A DNA stretch of 64,000 nt from Rubrobacter_A sp965214435 (GTDB lineage: Bacteria; Actinomycetota; Rubrobacteria; Rubrobacterales; Rubrobacteraceae), in NCBI GenBank assembly GCA_965214435.1, contig OZ243960.1, forward strand, positions 2,418,001 to 2,482,000, in the 5' to 3' direction. This document shows, in pieces, positions 27,638 through 36,741 of this stretch. Under the pieces are notes generated by a model. That model did not search any database. It was given only the letters and a program-made list of their open reading frames with translations, and was not told the origin of the DNA. The number at the start of each line of letters is the position of its first letter. Position 1 is the first letter of the stretch. Both the position numbers and the translations under genes were made by a program.

Positions 27638-27654
27638 CCGCTAGCGAAGCTCCG

Positions 27655-28299
27655 GTGGACGTAGAGCTACTGGCGGCCCGCTACCCGCGGCTGTGGCACA
27701 TGGCCGAAGACGGTAGCCTGCCCGGCATCCGGCATCACGGCCTGCTCAGCACGAGCGCGCTGTTGGACCTCTACGGTATAGAAGGCGAGCGGCGGGAAGC
27801 GTTGGAGTCCCGCCGCCGTCCCGAGATACAGACTATAGAGCACCCTGAATACGGGCGAGCCCAGATCCGGGACAACAAACCCATGCAAGAAACGGCGCTC
27901 GAAAAAAGCCTCTCCGGTCTCACGGCGCGAGAGTGGTACGAAACATTAAACCGCCGGGTATTCTTCTGGGTAGATTTGAGGCGGCTGCGGAAGCTACTCG
28001 GGGCGCGGGCCTACCGGGACCGGCCTCACCTCGTGCTGGAGGTAGATACTGCTAAGCTGCTCGAACGCCACGCGGAGAGGGTAACGCTCTCTCCTATAAA
28101 CTCTGGCGCGACCTTTCCGATGAATCCGGCACCCCGCGGCCCTGAGACCTTTAAACGGATAGCGGAGCACGATCCGGACAAACCCATCGTCGAGCTGGCA
28201 GTAGATTACGCCGTCCCGGACATACAAGAGTTGATACTTTCCGTAAGCCGCTGGCACGGGACCGAAAGGCTCGAAATACTCCTGGAACAGAATCCATAG
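27655..28299 (+). CDS. DUF7002-like protein
   Basis: A 214-residue protein starting at GTG 27655, 17 bp after the aminotransferase. The N-terminus YPRLWHMAEDGSLPGIRHHG followed by LLSTSALLDLYGI has the layout (aromatic-His, then I..HGLLS) seen in DUF7002 proteins and distantly in DarT/ART-type ADP-ribosyltransferases. The second half has WVDLRRLRKLLGARAYRDRP and HLVLEVDTAKLLERH. No catalytic assignment is possible by eye, and the ART similarity is only inference. It is soluble with no signal peptide. Confidence 0.7.
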   Translation: MDVELLAARYPRLWHMAEDGSLPGIRHHGLLSTSALLDLYGIEGERREALESRRRPEIQTIEHPEYGRAQIRDNKPMQETALEKSLSGLTAREWYETLNRRVFFWVDLRRLRKLLGARAYRDRPHLVLEVDTAKLLERHAERVTLSPINSGATFPMNPAPRGPETFKRIAEHDPDKPIVELAVDYAVPDIQELILSVSRWHGTERLEILLEQNP

Positions 28300-28393
28300 T
28301 AACCGCCTACGCTGTTTTCTAACTAAAGCTACCTCGCGCTACGTCCGATAAAACGCTACTACCTCTCGGGACGCATCGACGCCGCCGGCAGTT

Positions 28394-28558
28394 TTGGAGT
28401 TTACCTACGAGGATTTGAAACTCGGTCCCCGATACTATCGCGGAGTACGCCGGCTACATTTGGAGCTTGTCTACGAGGGCCTTGACGCATTCTTACACGA
28501 GTCTTCAACTGTTACTATGAGCTACCTTAGCAACGTCTATACAGGTAGGTTCGAGTGA
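28394..28558 (+). CDS. Candidate small ORF (about 54 aa), overlapping the next ORF
   Basis: The frame is open from 28352 to the TGA at 28556-28558 and encodes LEFTYEDLKLGPRYYRGVRR and then LHLELVYEGLDAFLHE, a protein-like composition. The only early start is TTG 28394, with no clear ribosome site. The stop overlaps the GTG of the next small ORF (GTGA), as in coupled genes. A second frame over the same DNA (KRYYLSGRIDAAGSFGVYL) is also open, so the true frame is uncertain. It could be a decayed gene. Confidence 0.35.
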   Translation: MEFTYEDLKLGPRYYRGVRRLHLELVYEGLDAFLHESSTVTMSYLSNVYTGRFE

Positions 28559-28734
28559 GTGACGAACGAGAGATAATAGAGGAAATCTTCCGCAAGCAGG
28601 AACGCGGGGAGAAGCTTACACATCGGGAACAGCTAATGATGGCTTACTCTCCTTATGGAACCGCGATCAGCAGCCGCAGCGCTCCCCCTGTAGTGCGGAG
28701 GTTCCCGACCAGTCAAGAAGACTCCACTACCTGA
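28555..28734 (+). CDS. Candidate small protein (59 aa)
   Basis: It starts at GTG 28555, overlapping the preceding stop. It encodes a charged helical N-terminus (SDEREIIEEIFRKQERGEKL, then THREQLMMAYSPYGTAI) and an Arg/Ser/Pro-rich tail. An AGG at 28544-28546 may serve as the ribosome site. No family is recognised. With the neighbouring small ORF and the DUF7002-like gene it may be a three-gene cassette. The 300-base region 28300-28554 otherwise holds no recognisable gene. Confidence 0.5.
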   Translation: MSDEREIIEEIFRKQERGEKLTHREQLMMAYSPYGTAISSRSAPPVVRRFPTSQEDSTT

Positions 28735-28754
28735 CGCGGTGGTAAAATAAGGTC

Positions 28755-29162
28755 ATGGCTAAGAATACACAGATCAACGATAACGAGTTGCGCGAGAGAC
28801 TTACTCCCGAACAGTACAAGGTTACCCAGAAGAAAGGTACCGAGCGGGCTTTCTCGGGCGAATATGACGGTTATAAGGAAGAGGGTACCTATAACTGTGT
28901 CGTCTGCGGGACGCCGCTCTGGAGCTCGGAGACAAAGTTCGACTCCGGAACCGGGTGGCCGAGCTTCTACGCGCCGGTAGATGAGGCAAACGTCGAGACC
29001 GAGGAAGACCGGACCTTCTTTATGCGCCGGACCGAGGTGCACTGCGCGGAGTGCGGGGCGCACCAGGGTCACGTGTTTGACGACGGCCCGCAGCCCACGG
29101 GTAAGCGGTACTGCATAAACTCCGCCGCGCTGAGCTTCGACCCCGGCGCTCCGGAGGCGTAG
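28755..29162 (+). CDS. msrB: Peptide-methionine (R)-S-oxide reductase
   Basis: A 135-residue repair enzyme reducing the R-epimer of methionine sulfoxide. Zinc ligands are in CVVCGTPLW and HCAECGAHQGHV. DSGTGWPSFYAPV is the family motif, and GKRYCINSAALSF carries the catalytic Cys. TAAAAT (28743-28748) and AAGG lie directly before the ATG, a compact promoter/RBS. MsrA is not seen in the window. Confidence 0.95.
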   Translation: MAKNTQINDNELRERLTPEQYKVTQKKGTERAFSGEYDGYKEEGTYNCVVCGTPLWSSETKFDSGTGWPSFYAPVDEANVETEEDRTFFMRRTEVHCAECGAHQGHVFDDGPQPTGKRYCINSAALSFDPGAPEA

Positions 29163-29164
29163 CG

Positions 29165-29239
29165 GTGGACTCCCTGTTGTGGCTAGTGGGCGGTTTGATC
29201 CTCGGGTGGCTAATATTCGGGGTCTTTAAGCGCCGCTAA
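29165..29239 (+). CDS. Candidate 24-residue single-pass membrane peptide
   Basis: GTG at 29165, two bases after the msrB stop, opens a frame encoding about 18 hydrophobic residues (LLWLVGGLILGWLIFGVF) and a basic KRR end before TAA. The composition is that of a small inner-membrane peptide and the location suggests coupling to msrB. A terminator follows 60 bp downstream. There is no homology evidence. Confidence 0.45.
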   Translation: MDSLLWLVGGLILGWLIFGVFKRR

Positions 29240-29299
29240 CGTAGGAGCGCTCCGGGGCGGAACTCTCTGCCCTCCAGCCCGCTGTCAACCACTACTATC

Positions 29300-29340
29300 G
29301 CGGCCATCTCCACCGTACTGGAGATGGCCGCTTTCTGTGT
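29300..29340. terminator. Terminator between msrB and the M32 peptidase gene
   Basis: A perfect 13 bp stem (29300-29312 with 29319-29331, arm GCGGCCATCTCCA), 6 nt loop, then TTTCTGTGTCTT on the plus strand. It lies between convergent genes; the minus-strand side lacks a good T-run, so it mainly serves the msrB transcript. Confidence 0.85.
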
Positions 29341-29341
29341 C

Positions 29342-30868
29342 TTATCCGCCGTTTAGCCCGTAGAGGTCGCTGAACTTCTCTCCGAGGTAGCGGAGGTAGG
29401 GGGCGGTGTCGATCCCGCGTCCCGTGGCTTTCTCTAATAGCTTCTCCGGCTCGTATTTGCTGCCGGACCGGTGGATGTTGTCTCGCAGCCAACCTAGCAG
29501 GGGCTCGAACTCGCCGTTTCCTATGCTGTCCTCTATCTCCGGGCGCTGTTCCGTGGCGGTGTCGAAAAGCTGGACCGAGAGTACGTTGCCTATAGTGTAG
29601 GTCGGGAAGTAGCCGAAGAGCCCGGCCGCCCAGTGGACGTCTTGCAAAGCTCCGGTGGCGGTGCTCTGCGGGATGATGCCGAGGTAGTCCTCCATCTTCG
29701 CGTTCCAGGCTTCCGGCAGGTCGGCGATAGACAGGGAACCCTCGAAAAGCGCGACCTCTAGTTCAAAGCGGAGCAGGATGTGCAGGTTGTAGGTAAGCTC
29801 GTCGGCTTCTACCCGGATCTCCGAGGGCTGGACGGTGTTGATCGCCCGGTAGAAACCCTCTAAGCCGGTGTCTCCGAGTGCTTCGGGAAAGACCTCCTGT
29901 AGCTGCGGGTAGTAGCGCGACCAGAAAAGCCGCGAGCGTCCTACCAGGTTCTCCCACAGCCTGGACTGCGACTCGTGGACGCCCATGGAGACCCCGCCGG
30001 AGAGGGGCGTGCGGGCGTAGGCCGGGTCTACGCCCTGCTCGTACATGCCGTGGCCCGCCTCGTGGAACGTGGCGAAGAGCGCCGGGGAGAGCCAGGCGGG
30101 GTCGAAGCGGGTGGTGATCCGGACGTCGCCGGGGGCTATGCCGATGCAGAACGGATGCACCGCCCGGTCCTGGCGACCCCGGGCAAAGTCGTAGCCGAAG
30201 GCCGAGATCACGGCTTTACCGAACGCCTCCTGGTCAGCCTCATCAAAGGAGCCGCGCAGCGGGGACATCCGGTCCTCCGGAGACTCCCCGGCGTGGTCCG
30301 CTATCCCCCGAATAAGCGGCAGGATGCCTTTCTTAAGGTCCTCGAACATCGGCTCCAGACGAGCCTTTGTCGCACCGCGCTCGTAGATGTCCAGCATAGC
30401 GTCGTAGGGGTGATCCTCGTACCCCAGAGCCTCGGCGGCTTCTTGCTGGAGAGGCAGGATCTTCTCCAGGTGCGGGGCGAATATGCTCCAATCAGACTCC
30501 TCCCGCGCCCGGACCCAGGCCGACTCCGCCAGAGACGTGGCCCGGGTGAGGTCCGAGACCAGCCGCGAGGGTAGCCGGGCGGACTGCTCGTACTCCCGGC
30601 GGGCGAGCCGGACGGTAGCCCCGTCGTCGGAGTCCTCTTCAAGTTCTCCGGCGAGGGTGTCGAGCAGCCGGCCCGTCTCGTCATCTACCGTAAGCTCGTG
30701 GGCCATCCGGCCGAGCGTCGCCAACTGTTCGGCCCGGGCTTCGACGGCTCCCTCGGGCATATAGGTCTGCCGGTCCCAGGCGAGGACCGCGGCCGAAGAG
30801 CCCAGGTCGTGGATGGTCGCAAAGCGGTCTTTGAGTAACTGGAGTGTTTCTTTAGGTGAAGTAGCCAT
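29342..30868 (-). CDS. Carboxypeptidase Taq (M32 family metallopeptidase)
   Basis: A 508-residue cytosolic zinc carboxypeptidase. The HEXXH zinc site appears as FATFHEAGHGMYEQG near residue 269, with a further Glu expected in GGVSMGVHESQSRLWEN. DVRITTRFD and GFYRAINTVQPSEIRVEADE match the family; the length is normal. The ATG at 30868 starts the conserved MATSPKETLQ; it has no clear Shine-Dalgarno, so leaderless translation or the TTG at 30913 are alternatives. Confidence 0.93.
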   Translation of the reverse strand: MATSPKETLQLLKDRFATIHDLGSSAAVLAWDRQTYMPEGAVEARAEQLATLGRMAHELTVDDETGRLLDTLAGELEEDSDDGATVRLARREYEQSARLPSRLVSDLTRATSLAESAWVRAREESDWSIFAPHLEKILPLQQEAAEALGYEDHPYDAMLDIYERGATKARLEPMFEDLKKGILPLIRGIADHAGESPEDRMSPLRGSFDEADQEAFGKAVISAFGYDFARGRQDRAVHPFCIGIAPGDVRITTRFDPAWLSPALFATFHEAGHGMYEQGVDPAYARTPLSGGVSMGVHESQSRLWENLVGRSRLFWSRYYPQLQEVFPEALGDTGLEGFYRAINTVQPSEIRVEADELTYNLHILLRFELEVALFEGSLSIADLPEAWNAKMEDYLGIIPQSTATGALQDVHWAAGLFGYFPTYTIGNVLSVQLFDTATEQRPEIEDSIGNGEFEPLLGWLRDNIHRSGSKYEPEKLLEKATGRGIDTAPYLRYLGEKFSDLYGLNGG

Positions 30869-31008
30869 GCGTAGATGGTAGCACCGGGCCCGCCTGAGCA
30901 TGATGTTCCGCAAAAGATAGCGTAAAGTGGGTGTTTGCAGGTATCATAGTAACGAGGTTAGCATAACGCAAGAGAACAAGTTTTAGAGTCTATCTAGCGG
31001 AGGAGCGG

Positions 31009-32403
31009 ATGAACAAGTTTGTAAAAGGGGCTCTGGCTGTAGGAGGCGGTGCCGTAGCGGCTGAAGGGCTGCGGATGGCGCTAAAGACTGCCGGTCGCCA
31101 GCCGCGGTATGAGCCGTGGGAGCGGCAACCGTACAAGGACTTCCCGAACCGGGTCTTGATCCTCGGCGGCGGCTTTGCCGGGTTCAAAGCCGCGCAAACC
31201 CTTTGCAAGATGCTCCGCGACCGGGACGATATCGGGGTCATGGTGATCTCCAAGGAAAACTTCTTTACCTTCTGGCCCATGATCGCCAGCGTCATAAGCA
31301 GCGACATGGCTACAAAGAACGTCGCCCAGCCTCTGCGGCGGGGCCTGATCGAGCTCGGCGCCAGCTTCCGCCGGGCCGCGGTCCAGAGTATAGACCTGGA
31401 GAAACAGGTGGTGACCGTCAGGGGAGAGCTAGCCGGCGAGAGAGAGTTCCCTTACGACCACCTGATCATGGCCCTCGGCGGGGAACCCGCGTACTTCGGT
31501 ATCCCGGGCGTTGAGGAACACGCCATCAGCATGACCGGCATCGGCACCGCTGAAGACATCCGCAACCGCATGATAGAGCGCTACGAAGAAGTCAGCCTGA
31601 GCGGCGGGGAGATCGTCGACTCAAAACTGACCTTCACGATTATTGGGGGCGGGGCCACCGGAGTAGAGACCGCCTCGGAACTGCACGAGCTCGTCCACGT
31701 TACCCTCGCGCCGGACTACCCGAACATAAACCCGCATAAGGTGCGCATAATATTGCTTGACCGTAACGAGGAGATCCTCAAGGAGTTGGACCCCGCGCTG
31801 CGCCGGACGGCCCGCCGGAAACTCGCCGACCTCCAGATAGAGGTAATGAACGAGGTCTCGGCCAAAGAGATAACGGCGGACCGGGTGATCCTCGAAGACG
31901 GCCGCGAGATACCGGCGGAGAACGTGATCTGGACTGCCGGTGCCCGCGCCAGCGTGAAGCTCGAAGACATCGACCTTCCCTCCGACGAGCGCAAGGGCCT
32001 GAAGGTCGACGCTTACACGCGGGTCGAGGGCTACGACAACGTCTGGGGTGTCGGGGACTGCGCGGCGAACGTCGATGAAGAGGGTAACGCGATACCACCC
32101 AATGCCCAGGCTGCGACCCAGGGCGGCGAAGCCGTAGCGAAAAACGTTCTCGCCGCCATCGACGGCGAGCCGCTAAAGCCGTTTAACTACAAGTCCCTCG
32201 GTCAACTCGTGGAGATGGGCAGCCAGTTCGCCGTAAACGACGTGATGGGCGTGCAGTTCAGCGGTTTGATCGCGGCTCTCTTCTGGCGGGCCACCTACCT
32301 CTTTAAGCTGGAGAGCCCCCAGAGCCGGTCCCGCATCGCCACCGACTGGATACTGGACCTCTTTAGCCACCCGTCCGTTACCCAGATAAGGGGCCGGGAG
32401 TAG
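31009..32403 (+). CDS. Type II NADH:quinone oxidoreductase (NDH-2-like)
   Basis: A 464-residue FAD enzyme that passes electrons from NADH to quinone without proton pumping. The first Rossmann motif VLILGGGFAGFKAAQTL follows an unusual 45-residue N-terminal extension with a short hydrophobic patch. The second, TIIGGGATGVETASELHEL, binds NADH. NVIWTAGARAS and VWGVGDCAAN are family segments, and the C-terminal region has the membrane-attachment helix. GGAGG precedes the ATG. A second, divergent NDH-2 relative is at 48287-49540. Confidence 0.88.
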   Translation: MNKFVKGALAVGGGAVAAEGLRMALKTAGRQPRYEPWERQPYKDFPNRVLILGGGFAGFKAAQTLCKMLRDRDDIGVMVISKENFFTFWPMIASVISSDMATKNVAQPLRRGLIELGASFRRAAVQSIDLEKQVVTVRGELAGEREFPYDHLIMALGGEPAYFGIPGVEEHAISMTGIGTAEDIRNRMIERYEEVSLSGGEIVDSKLTFTIIGGGATGVETASELHELVHVTLAPDYPNINPHKVRIILLDRNEEILKELDPALRRTARRKLADLQIEVMNEVSAKEITADRVILEDGREIPAENVIWTAGARASVKLEDIDLPSDERKGLKVDAYTRVEGYDNVWGVGDCAANVDEEGNAIPPNAQAATQGGEAVAKNVLAAIDGEPLKPFNYKSLGQLVEMGSQFAVNDVMGVQFSGLIAALFWRATYLFKLESPQSRSRIATDWILDLFSHPSVTQIRGRE

Positions 32404-32426
32404 AACCCGGCCCCGAGATAAAACTG

Positions 32427-32930
32427 CTACTCGTTCCCGACCCGTCCGGCCAGCAACAGACCGAGAACGGCCCCGAAAAAGAACGTGTGGGCCAGGAACT
32501 GCACCACCGGGTTCGCCATGAGGAACCAGGGAAATAGAACCGGCGCTATTATGTAGAAGTTGACCAGCCACAGCGCGAGCCCGAAAACCGTGGCACCGGC
32601 GATCAGGACTCCCCGGCTACCGCGCAGGAAGCCTACCGCCCCGGAGATTGCCCCGAATACCGCCCCGTAAATGGCCGACAATACGAAGTGCACGACGAGG
32701 GCGACCGGCAACGCGACCGCGAGCCCGCCCGTTGACTGTCCGGGCAATGCTCCCTGCCCGAGCACGGTCGCGCTCATCATCCTCGGTGGTCCGAACGCGC
32801 TCGGGGTTAGAAGCCCCGCGACCACCATCTCGAACACCAGAAATACGACCCCCGCCGCCAGTCCCATAAGGGTGCCCGTTGCAGCCCAACCGCCGGTCCC
32901 GACCCGGGAGTCCAATCGTGTAGCGCTCAT
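32427..32930 (-). CDS. Hypothetical four-helix membrane protein
   Basis: About 167 residues with four hydrophobic segments (near 17-40, 70-95, 98-120 and 125-165). The ATG at 32930 has AAAGGAG 6 nt upstream and begins MSATRLDSR; the ATG at 32936 is too close to that site. No enzymatic motif or recognised family. It is convergent with the NDH-2 gene. Confidence 0.75.
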   Translation of the reverse strand: MSATRLDSRVGTGGWAATGTLMGLAAGVVFLVFEMVVAGLLTPSAFGPPRMMSATVLGQGALPGQSTGGLAVALPVALVVHFVLSAIYGAVFGAISGAVGFLRGSRGVLIAGATVFGLALWLVNFYIIAPVLFPWFLMANPVVQFLAHTFFFGAVLGLLLAGRVGNE

Positions 32931-33079
32931 TAACATCTCCTTTTTCGGATGCTTTCGAGTATTCTACGGAACCGTATGTGTTTTGGATCACAGTCCTGGA
33001 ATCCGGGGTCGGGTGGCTTTACGGTAGAGGTAGAAGGTCAGGTTCCGGAGTAAAAGCGTAGAAAGGTGCGGGTCCGTCG

Positions 33080-33934
33080 TTGAGCTACAACTTGAGGTTG
33101 CTGGTCTCCTGTCCGGACAAGAAGGGTTTGATCTCCGCCCTGTCCTCGTTTATCGCGATGCACGACGGTAACATTCTGTCGGCTGACCAGTACGTGAGCC
33201 CGGGTGACAGCAAGTTCTTTATGCGGCTGGAGATAGAAGGGACCGGCTTCGGTCTGGAGCGCGAGGAGTTCAGTGGAGCCTTCGCGCCCCTGGCCCGCCG
33301 CCACGACATGGCCTGGAGCGTCTCCTACACCGACTCCCCGAAGTGCATGGCGGTACTGGTCTCTAGATACGACCACTGTCTCATAGACCCGCTCTGGCGC
33401 TGGGACGCCGGGGAGTTATTCGCCGAGATACCGCTCGTTATCTCGAACCACCCGGACTTGCGCTCCCGGGTAGAAAGCTACGGCATACCGTTCCACCACC
33501 TACCCGTTACCAAAGAAACCAGGGCCGAGCAAGAAGGCCGGGTTCTGGATCTCCTCGCCGAGAGTGGCGTGGACCTCGTGGTGCTCGCCCGCTACATGCA
33601 AATCTTGAGCCCGAAGTTCGTCCGGGCATACCCGGACAGAATTCTTAACATTCACCACTCGTTCCTGCCGGCCTTTGTCGGGGCCGACCCTTACCGCCGG
33701 GCCTACGAGCGGGGCGTAAAGACCATCGGCGCGACGGCTCATTACGTGACCGAGGACCTCGACGCCGGACCCATAGTTCACCAGGACGTCGCCCACGTTA
33801 CCCACCGAGACACCGTGGAAGACCTCGTCCGCCTCGGACGGGAGGTCGAGCGCCGGGTGCTCGCCCGCGCCGTCCGCTGGTCCCTGGAGGATCGCATCCT
33901 CGTGGATGGTAACCGCACCGTCGTCTTCGAGTAG
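33080..33934 (+). CDS. purU: Formyltetrahydrofolate deformylase
   Basis: A 284-residue enzyme hydrolysing 10-formyl-THF to formate and THF, balancing one-carbon pools. The N-terminal ACT domain (LLVSCPDKKGLISALSSFIA) precedes a formyltransferase domain with VLVSRYDHCLIDPLWR, VLARYMQILSP, NIHHSFLPAFVGADPYRRAY and GATAHYVTEDLDAGPI. The catalytic His/Asp lie in the last two segments. The start is TTG 33080. Confidence 0.94.
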   Translation: MSYNLRLLVSCPDKKGLISALSSFIAMHDGNILSADQYVSPGDSKFFMRLEIEGTGFGLEREEFSGAFAPLARRHDMAWSVSYTDSPKCMAVLVSRYDHCLIDPLWRWDAGELFAEIPLVISNHPDLRSRVESYGIPFHHLPVTKETRAEQEGRVLDLLAESGVDLVVLARYMQILSPKFVRAYPDRILNIHHSFLPAFVGADPYRRAYERGVKTIGATAHYVTEDLDAGPIVHQDVAHVTHRDTVEDLVRLGREVERRVLARAVRWSLEDRILVDGNRTVVFE

Positions 33935-33949
33935 CGGAAGCTCTACCGG

Positions 33950-34636
33950 CTAGAGTTGCTTGCGGACGCCGGCTTCCGTGTTCACGGAACCGACCTGTTC
34001 TGTAAGGTCGTCCTTAAGTGCCTGGTCCGCTTCGCCGCGGCGCCAGAGCGGTAAGACCGTTCGGTGCTGGAGGTCTTCCAGAATAAAAGCGACGCCGCCG
34101 TAGAGGCAGATCAGGGCGGATACGATGCCAATGATCGCCAAGATGGTTTGTAGCGGTCCGCTCGTCGTGAACTCGTAGACACCATTCAGACCGAAGCGGA
34201 AAGCCGAGAGGGTAATAACCGAGGCGAGAACAGGTTTACCGAGAAACCCTATGGGCCCGAGGAAGATCAGGATCGCCGCCAGGCTCAACTGGAAGAGGCC
34301 TAGAGCGCCGCTGGTCGCGCCCGGCGGCGACAATAGCAGGATGGTCGAGATGGCAACCCAGGAGAAAGAGAAGATGCCCAGCACCGTGGCCCCCAGCGGC
34401 TCGCGAGCGAGAAAGGCCAGAATGCTCGCTAACCCTTCGGCCGGAAATACGAAGGCCAGCAGGATAATAGCCAGGTTCCGGCCTTCATCCGAGGCTACCC
34501 AGCCGAACTGCAAACCGCTCAACAGAAACGACCCTACCCCGAAGGCCAGAAAACCTAAAGGTATAGGGGTTGCCAGCGGCCTCAATACTATGCGGGTCAC
34601 CGCTTCTACCCGTTCGCGGGATCCATCGTTCTCCAC
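33950..34636 (-). CDS. GPR1/FUN34/YaaH-like membrane protein
   Basis: A 228-residue protein with six hydrophobic segments and a charged C-terminal tail (from about 195). PLATPIPLGFLAFGVGSFLL near residue 20 and EPLGATVLGIFSFSWVAIS resemble acetate/succinate permeases of the YaaH family, but the hallmark NPAPLGL loop is altered to TPIPLGF. Transport activity is therefore tentative. It is convergent with purU. Confidence 0.6.
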   Translation of the reverse strand: MENDGSRERVEAVTRIVLRPLATPIPLGFLAFGVGSFLLSGLQFGWVASDEGRNLAIILLAFVFPAEGLASILAFLAREPLGATVLGIFSFSWVAISTILLLSPPGATSGALGLFQLSLAAILIFLGPIGFLGKPVLASVITLSAFRFGLNGVYEFTTSGPLQTILAIIGIVSALICLYGGVAFILEDLQHRTVLPLWRRGEADQALKDDLTEQVGSVNTEAGVRKQL

Positions 34637-34783
34637 GTTGATTCCTTCCTATTCTTAAAACCTTCTTGTGCGCTTTACCCGGTACACCCCGTGGGTAATA
34701 CACCGGTGCACCGGGTGGCTTCGCGCTCCGGGCCCGGACCGGGTTCGGTAAAAGGCCGCGCATCGGTTAAGATAGCCCTCTGT

Positions 34784-36067
34784 ATGAAGAAGAGAGCGGC
34801 CCGAAAATTTGCCACGACCCCCGGCACGCGAGATGTGCTGCCACCGGAGTCTACGCGTCTCCTGGACGTGCAGGGGCTTATCCGGGAGCGCTTCAAGATG
34901 TTCGGGTTCCGGGAGGTCTTGACGCCGGCGCTGGAGTACTCGGAGGTTATCGAGGAGCCGAAGCTCCGCGATGCGGCCTACAAGCTCTTTGACCCGGACA
35001 ACCAGATGGTGATCCTGCGCCCCGAAATGACGACCCCGATTGCCCGGCTCGTGGCTCAGCGTCTCCGAAACAGCCCCACGCCCCACAAGCTCTCCTACGT
35101 CCTGCCCGCGTACCGGCGGGCGGGTGTGGGCCGCGGCCAGAGCGCCGAGTTGTACCAGGCCGGGGTCGAGGTCGTGGGTTCGGCGAGCCCGGTCGAGGAC
35201 GCTTCGGCCATCGCGCTGCTCGTGGACGTCCTGAGTTCGCTGGGGCTGAGAAGTTCTTCGGACTTCGCGGTGGTGCTCGGCCAGACGGCGTTCTACGAGG
35301 AGTACCTCAAGGAAACCGTCCCGGAGGTGGCGGCGGAGCTATTGCAGGCGCTCGTGGCGAAGGACCTCGTCCGGGTAGACGGGCTCTCCGAACGGTTGCC
35401 GGAAGAGGTTGCGGAAGCCGTCCGCCGGATACCGCGGCTCGTGGGTCCCGCCGAAGACGGGTCTATACTGGAGGCAGCGGAAGTTTACGCGGAGGCTGGC
35501 AGCCGGGCGGCGGAGGCTCTGGGTAATCTGCGCGAGATACTGGGGCATCTGGAGGCGTACGGGTGCCTGGGGGCGGTTATCCTGGACCTCGGTCTGATCG
35601 GTCGCCACAACTACTACACCGGGGCGGTCTACGAGGTCTACGCCGGCGGCATGGGCTTTACGGTCGCCAACGGCGGCCGCTACGACAATCTCCTCCAACG
35701 CTTTGGCAGAGACCTGCCGGCGACCGGCTTCGCCATCTCCCTCGAACGCCTGCTACACGTCCTGCCCGAGCCCGAGCCGGACCCGCTCGTAGTGCTCGTC
35801 GGCGGCGGCTTGAGCGGTACCAGGGTCTCGCGCCGCCTCCGGGAGTCCGGCGTCCCGGTGGTCCAACTGGCCGAGGAGCTAGGCCCGGACGAGGCCCGGG
35901 AGTACGCCCGCGAGGCTGGAGCGTCCTGGGTCTGCTACCCGGCCGGGGATACCGGTGTGAAGCTCGCCCCGGCATCCCCGGCGACCGCCCCGGCGAACGT
36001 GGAGGGCCGTGATGGTTACTTCGAGCCAGTGCCGCTGGAAGCCGTCGCCGCGAAGGTGTTGTCGTGA
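34784..36067 (+). CDS. hisZ: ATP phosphoribosyltransferase regulatory subunit (HisZ)
   Basis: A 427-residue protein resembling histidyl-tRNA synthetase catalytic domains: TTPGTRDVLPPESTRLLDVQ at the N-terminus, LRPEMTTPIARLVAQRL, SYVLPAYRRAGVGRGQSAEL, GLIGRHNYYTGAVYEVYAGG and GGRYDNLLQRFG. It lacks the full anticodon-binding domain, and a short HisG follows immediately, which identifies it as HisZ rather than HisS. The ATG at 34784 starts just before the conserved region; upstream TTAAGAT may be a -10. It is the first gene of the his operon. Confidence 0.9.
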   Translation: MKKRAARKFATTPGTRDVLPPESTRLLDVQGLIRERFKMFGFREVLTPALEYSEVIEEPKLRDAAYKLFDPDNQMVILRPEMTTPIARLVAQRLRNSPTPHKLSYVLPAYRRAGVGRGQSAELYQAGVEVVGSASPVEDASAIALLVDVLSSLGLRSSSDFAVVLGQTAFYEEYLKETVPEVAAELLQALVAKDLVRVDGLSERLPEEVAEAVRRIPRLVGPAEDGSILEAAEVYAEAGSRAAEALGNLREILGHLEAYGCLGAVILDLGLIGRHNYYTGAVYEVYAGGMGFTVANGGRYDNLLQRFGRDLPATGFAISLERLLHVLPEPEPDPLVVLVGGGLSGTRVSRRLRESGVPVVQLAEELGPDEAREYAREAGASWVCYPAGDTGVKLAPASPATAPANVEGRDGYFEPVPLEAVAAKVLS

Positions 36068-36741
36068 GCCTGGCGGGCATGAGGCCGTTAAAGGTGGCGG
36101 TCCCGAAGGGTGCCATATTCGAGGACGCGTTGCGGGCGCTGGGGGCCGCAGGGCTGCCGGTGGACGTGCTCCGGGGGGATGACCGGCGGCTGGTCTATGA
36201 GGCGGAGGGCGCGGAGTTTATCGTGAGCCGGCCGTCGGACGTGCCGGTCTTTGTCGAGTACGGGGCGGCGGACATCGGTATCGTGGGTAAGGACATCCTC
36301 GACGAGCAGGAGCCGAACGTCATGGAGTTGAAGGACCTGGGCACGGGTGCGTGCCGCATGATCCTGGCGGCTCCCGCGAGCCAGGCCGAGAAGGTGCGGG
36401 CGGGGATAGAGCGGGCCGAGGTGGTCCGGGTGGCGACCAAGTTCCCCCGGACCGCCCGCCGGTACTTCGAGAACCTCGGACGCCAGGCCGAAGTCATATA
36501 CCTCCACGGCTCGATCGAGCTCGCCCCGCTCGTCGGCCTTTCCGAGTGCATCGTCGACCTGACGGCGACCGGCGCGACGCTGGAGCAAAATAACCTCTCG
36601 ATACTCGACGACATCGCCCCCTCGACCGCCCGGGTGATCGCCAACCGCGGCGCCTACCGCCTCCGCAACCGCGAGGTATCGGCGGTCGTGGACGCCATGC
36701 AAAGCCTGCAGGACACGCAGAAGGAGCCCACCGTTGGTTAA
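36064..36741 (+). CDS. hisG: ATP phosphoribosyltransferase, short form
   Basis: A 225-residue enzyme starting histidine synthesis by joining ATP and PRPP. KVAVPKGAIFEDALRALGAA opens it, ADIGIVGKDIL is mid-protein, and ECIVDLTATGATLEQNNL is the PRPP-binding signature. It lacks the C-terminal regulatory domain of long HisG, as expected with HisZ. The GTG at 36064 overlaps the hisZ stop by 4 bp. Confidence 0.95.
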   Translation: MSLAGMRPLKVAVPKGAIFEDALRALGAAGLPVDVLRGDDRRLVYEAEGAEFIVSRPSDVPVFVEYGAADIGIVGKDILDEQEPNVMELKDLGTGACRMILAAPASQAEKVRAGIERAEVVRVATKFPRTARRYFENLGRQAEVIYLHGSIELAPLVGLSECIVDLTATGATLEQNNLSILDDIAPSTARVIANRGAYRLRNREVSAVVDAMQSLQDTQKEPTVG

